Shown here piece after piece: positions 48,335 through 50,748 of a stretch of DNA of 50,748 bases. The translations under genes and the position numbers were made by a program. The notes beneath the pieces were generated by a model. The model was given only the letters and a program-made list of their open reading frames with translations, ran no database searches and was not told where the DNA came from. Source of the stretch: Bacteroidaceae bacterium (lineage in GTDB: Bacteria; Bacteroidota; Bacteroidia; Bacteroidales; Bacteroidaceae); contig JAFZIA010000067.1 in the NCBI GenBank assembly GCA_017554605.1, forward strand, positions 1-50,748, written 5' to 3'. Numbering within the stretch: the first letter of the stretch is position 1; each line of letters begins with the position of its first letter.

Positions 48335-49255
48335 ATGACGGAACATAGAACATCTGTATTCGAGCGCCCCTTGTGGGTGATGTTTTTTGCACTAACAGCC
48401 GCAGTAGCGTGGGGCTGGGCCTATCCGCTTATAAAATTGGGATTCGGCGAGTTTGGGATAACATCGTCAATGACGGCCGCCAAGATGCTCTTTGCCGGTA
48501 TAAGATTTTCTCTTGCGGGTGGTGCGGTGCTGCTCATTGCACGGCTCACCAAGCGCAGCTTCAAGGTCGACGGCAAGGGCGGGTGGCTGTATATACTGCT
48601 ATTCTCGCTGCTCAATACCGCCTTGCACTATTTGTTCTTTTACATAGGACTCTCCAACAGCGCCGGGGCAAGGGCTGCCATACTCAACTCCCTGGGTACG
48701 TTTATGCTTGTGCTTCTTGCTTGCATCTTCTTCAAGAGCGACAGGCTCACAGTGCGCAAGATTGTCGGTTGTGCGGTGGGCTTCATTGGTATTATGGCAC
48801 TTAATATAGGTGGTGCCGAGAGTGGTGGCCTCACATTTATGGGCGACGGAATGATTGTGCTCAATGCCTTGTGCTCGGCTTTTGCGGGACTTATGACCCG
48901 CGGGTTGGGACGCAGGGTAGATGTTTTTGTGGGCACAGGCTACAGCCTTGCCATAGGTGGTGTGCTGCTGGTTGTGCCGTCGCTGTTTATGGGTGGGGCG
49001 TTGCCTGCGGTAACCGCTTGGGGCGTGGCCATATTGTGTATGCTCATCACAATCTCGGCTATGTGCTTTGCGCTGTACAACAAGCTGCTCACCTGCAACC
49101 CTGTGGGTAAGGTTGCAATATACAATTCCCTTATCCCGGTGGTGGGGGCTGTAACCTCGTCTCTCTGTCTCAGTGAGCCTTTCTATTGGAAGTATGCTGT
49201 TGCGGCACTGTTGGCTATGCTTGGCATTTATATGATAAACAGCGAGAAGAAATAG
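48335..49255 (+). CDS. EamA (DMT) family transporter
   Basis: 306 aa, ten hydrophobic spans in two EamA repeats. Hallmarks: AAVAWGWAYPLIKLGFGEFG at the start of repeat one, LNTALHYLFFYIGLSNSAGA and RAAILNSLGTFMLVLLACIF, and in repeat two AIYNSLIPVVGAVTSSLCLS with EPFYWKYAVAALL. Drug/metabolite transporters export amino acids, sugars or toxins; substrate unknown. It is divergent from fucI and could be involved in sugar or lactaldehyde-product export, but nothing beyond position suggests this. Confidence 0.9.
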   Translation: MTEHRTSVFERPLWVMFFALTAAVAWGWAYPLIKLGFGEFGITSSMTAAKMLFAGIRFSLAGGAVLLIARLTKRSFKVDGKGGWLYILLFSLLNTALHYLFFYIGLSNSAGARAAILNSLGTFMLVLLACIFFKSDRLTVRKIVGCAVGFIGIMALNIGGAESGGLTFMGDGMIVLNALCSAFAGLMTRGLGRRVDVFVGTGYSLAIGGVLLVVPSLFMGGALPAVTAWGVAILCMLITISAMCFALYNKLLTCNPVGKVAIYNSLIPVVGAVTSSLCLSEPFYWKYAVAALLAMLGIYMINSEKK

Positions 49256-49282
49256 GCTCGGGGACGAATCTCCCTTTACCGG

Positions 49283-50209
49283 TTATTGCAATGTGCTCAG
49301 ATACAGCAGCAGCCTCTCGGGCTGAGCGTCTTTGAGCACTACTTTTTTCTCCTTATTAATAAGGTATATGCTTGGCATTGCCCTGAGTTCGTATATGCGC
49401 CGGCTCTTTATCTCCTCTTTCCTGTCGAACGCAGGCAGCCACCCTTGCGGGTGATTGTGCTTGTTCTCTTCCCACAGGGCGGCGTCTCCCTCGGTGTATA
49501 TCATCAGTGGTTGCAGTATTCCTTTTTGTATGAGGGACATTACGGTGCCGTTGCTTGCAATGTGCTGTAGTATCTCTTTGCAGTTCTCGCAGTCGTAGTC
49601 GTGGAAAAAGAGCAGGGTGTATTGTGCGTCGATGCTGTGCATACTTTGCTTCTTGCGGTTGTGTGTCTCGTAGCAGAAATCGGAGGCGGTGTCTCCTGGA
49701 TTGTTCTTTTGCGCCACTTGCAGGCGGTGGCTGTACTGTGTGCGCTCTTCGTCGGTGAGAGCGCCGTACTCCAGTGCGCTCTGTGCAAAGGGTGCGTAGA
49801 GCGCCTCGTTGAGCAGGGGTGACGAAACGTTGTAGAGGTAGAAGCTCGCCATTTGCTGGAAGGTGTCAAAATAGAGCCTGTTGCCGGTTGTCTTCTCTAC
49901 GAATCTTCTTATCTCCTCCTTGGCCTGTTCCGAGGGAATGTGGTTCAGGAGCTCAATGTACTTTAGGAAATTGTTGCTCAGCGTGTACTCGTCGTTCATC
50001 AGTGTGGAGTCGCTGGTGTTCAGATTGTCCCAGAAATGAGCCGTGAGGTACAATGCGCGTTCTTTCGGTTGCGTAATGCTGTCGGGGAGCGAGGGCAGGG
50101 TAAAGCCCTTCTCTTTTTTCTGTACTGTTCCGTTGCTGTTCTCCTGCTGCTGTCCGTTGCAGCAGATGAAAAGCAGTATAGTGGTGAGTGTGAAAATGTA
50201 TAGTCTCAT
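49283..50209 (-). CDS. DUF5106-type thioredoxin-like lipoprotein
   Basis: 308 aa. Lipoprotein signal MRLYIFTLTTILLFICC with the Cys pair as lipobox. N-terminal DUF5106 part (about 40-190; ERALYLTAHFWDNLNTSDST, EEIRRFVEKTTGNRLYFDTF, LLNEALYAPFAQSALEYGAL) and a C-terminal thioredoxin-like part (about 195-308; YTLLFFHDYDCENCKEILQH with a CENC active site, and AMPSIYLINKEKKVVLKDA with the cis-Pro). Possibly reduces or isomerises envelope disulfides. It is convergent with the EamA gene, with only 27 bases between stops. Confidence 0.82.
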   Translation of the reverse strand: MRLYIFTLTTILLFICCNGQQQENSNGTVQKKEKGFTLPSLPDSITQPKERALYLTAHFWDNLNTSDSTLMNDEYTLSNNFLKYIELLNHIPSEQAKEEIRRFVEKTTGNRLYFDTFQQMASFYLYNVSSPLLNEALYAPFAQSALEYGALTDEERTQYSHRLQVAQKNNPGDTASDFCYETHNRKKQSMHSIDAQYTLLFFHDYDCENCKEILQHIASNGTVMSLIQKGILQPLMIYTEGDAALWEENKHNHPQGWLPAFDRKEEIKSRRIYELRAMPSIYLINKEKKVVLKDAQPERLLLYLSTLQ

Positions 50210-50252
50210 TGTTTATTGTTGGTTGTTCTTTATCCAGGCATTCGGCCTTTTG

Positions 50253-50260
50253 CAAAGATA
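50253..50260 (-). promoter_or_regulatory. -7 box of DUF5106 gene
   Basis: Minus strand TATCTTTG, 43 bases before the ATG. Confidence 0.5.
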
Positions 50261-50352
50261 GGAGCTTTCTTGCATACGGACTCCAATATACTCATTAATA
50301 TTTTCCTAACCCAATAAAACTTCCGTAAAGTGAAAAAATGTTGCATAAATTT

Positions 50353-50408
50353 AGAAGCTGTTTAAATTTCTAAAAAAAGTTATTATTATATTGGAAGCCG
50401 TTATTTCG
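50353..50408 (-). repeat. Dispersed AT-rich element, inverted copy of left-edge repeat
   Basis: Reverse complement of 86-140 with one extra T: about 55 bases match, from CGAAATAACGGCTTCC to AAACAGCTTCT. It is oriented towards the DUF5106 gene, as the other copies are towards their genes. Confidence 0.85.
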
Positions 50409-50424
50409 CCTCAGCAGAAATTCA

Positions 50425-50748
50425 GTGTGGCCAAATTACATTCTTTAGTGGAATGACCCAATATTTTTATCTGTTACAACAGGTAATTCCCAGACCAACT
50501 GCACGCCGAAAAAAGTAGGGCAAAGGAAATATTACAATGAGAGAATAGGGTTCAGTAGAAAAAAGGTGTGGGCAATTCACATTGAATGACTAATATTTTT
50601 CATCTATTGCAACAGGTAAATCTTAGACCAACTGCACGCCGAAAAGAAATTTAATTGCGGGTAGGCTGTTTTAAGGAAACAGTGCGAGGTATGTTTAACC
50701 GCTAGTTAGACGCGCGTAGCGTGGCTAACTGAGGGCGATCCGCAGCAC
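50425..50748. repeat. Degenerate tandem repeat and hairpin at the right edge
   Basis: GTGTGG...AGACCAACTGCACGCCGAAAA occurs at about 50425-50513 and again at 50566-50646 (period 133-141). At 50703-50731 AGTTAG and CTAACT arms with inner CGC/GCG form a hairpin like the CGTAGC palindrome at the left edge. No coding sequence is supported from 50210 to 50748. Confidence 0.7.

Overview
The window reads as chromosomal DNA from a gut-type member of the Bacteroidota, most likely order Bacteroidales. Evidence: many genes are preceded by the Bacteroidota -7 promoter box TAnnTTTG (or TATCTTCG); TlpA-like DUF4369 thioredoxins, a NigD-like lipoprotein, a DUF5106 lipoprotein, an OMP_b-brl_3 barrel and the GGGtGRT/NifU-like pair are present; and the beta-galactosidase ends in a type IX secretion (Por) sorting domain, which fits Prevotella-like or other T9SS-bearing gut lineages better than Bacteroides proper. 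Species is not determinable from the sequence alone. Both ends of the window lie in dispersed or tandem repeats, so it looks like a whole assembly contig that broke in repeats. No rRNA, tRNA or CRISPR array was recognised.

Layout. 1-4.7 kb: tandem repeat, promoter and a large secreted GH2 beta-galactosidase with lectin-like N-terminal modules. 4.7-13.6 kb: an IS1182-type remnant, a TlpA-like thiol/redox cluster, a membrane-spanning one-component winged-helix regulator, an outer-membrane beta-barrel and a TPR/HTH lipoprotein regulator. 13.7-16.0 kb: a graveyard of gene fragments (phage terminase, rhuM, ScoMcrA-type sulfur-binding domain, prs). 16.1-32.8 kb: a defence/accessory island with a phage-type repressor and operator array, an ECF sigma factor, Fic, RhuM, a TIR-like protein translationally coupled to a small membrane protein, and a five-gene extended type III restriction-modification operon (SNF2-type helicase, unknown membrane-anchored protein, DUF4391, Mod, Res). 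A 16-bp near-identical direct repeat (the 3' end of the GGGtGRT gene) lies at both ends of this island and may be an attachment-site duplication.

32.8-41.3 kb: core genes: GGGtGRT + NifU-like pair, NigD-like lipoprotein, smpB, a MetH lacking the reactivation domain, a DedA protein and class II fructose-bisphosphate aldolase. 41.3-43.1 kb: three palindromic ~250-bp repeat units around a DUF559 nuclease gene, looking like a small nuclease-plus-palindrome mobile element. 43.1-50.7 kb: a BASS-family transporter, a fucI-fucA-fucK fucose operon, an EamA transporter, a DUF5106 thioredoxin-like lipoprotein, then repeats again.

How the parts work together. FucI, FucA and FucK form one L-fucose catabolic operon whose products feed Fba-level glycolysis; the secreted beta-galactosidase at the other end would free galactose from host or plant glycans. 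The island genes are mostly anti-phage or toxin-type. The strongest candidates for something undescribed are the TIR-like/membrane pair in the R-M operon and the DUF559-palindrome element; a short AT-rich element that recurs upstream of many genes in the sense direction is a third.
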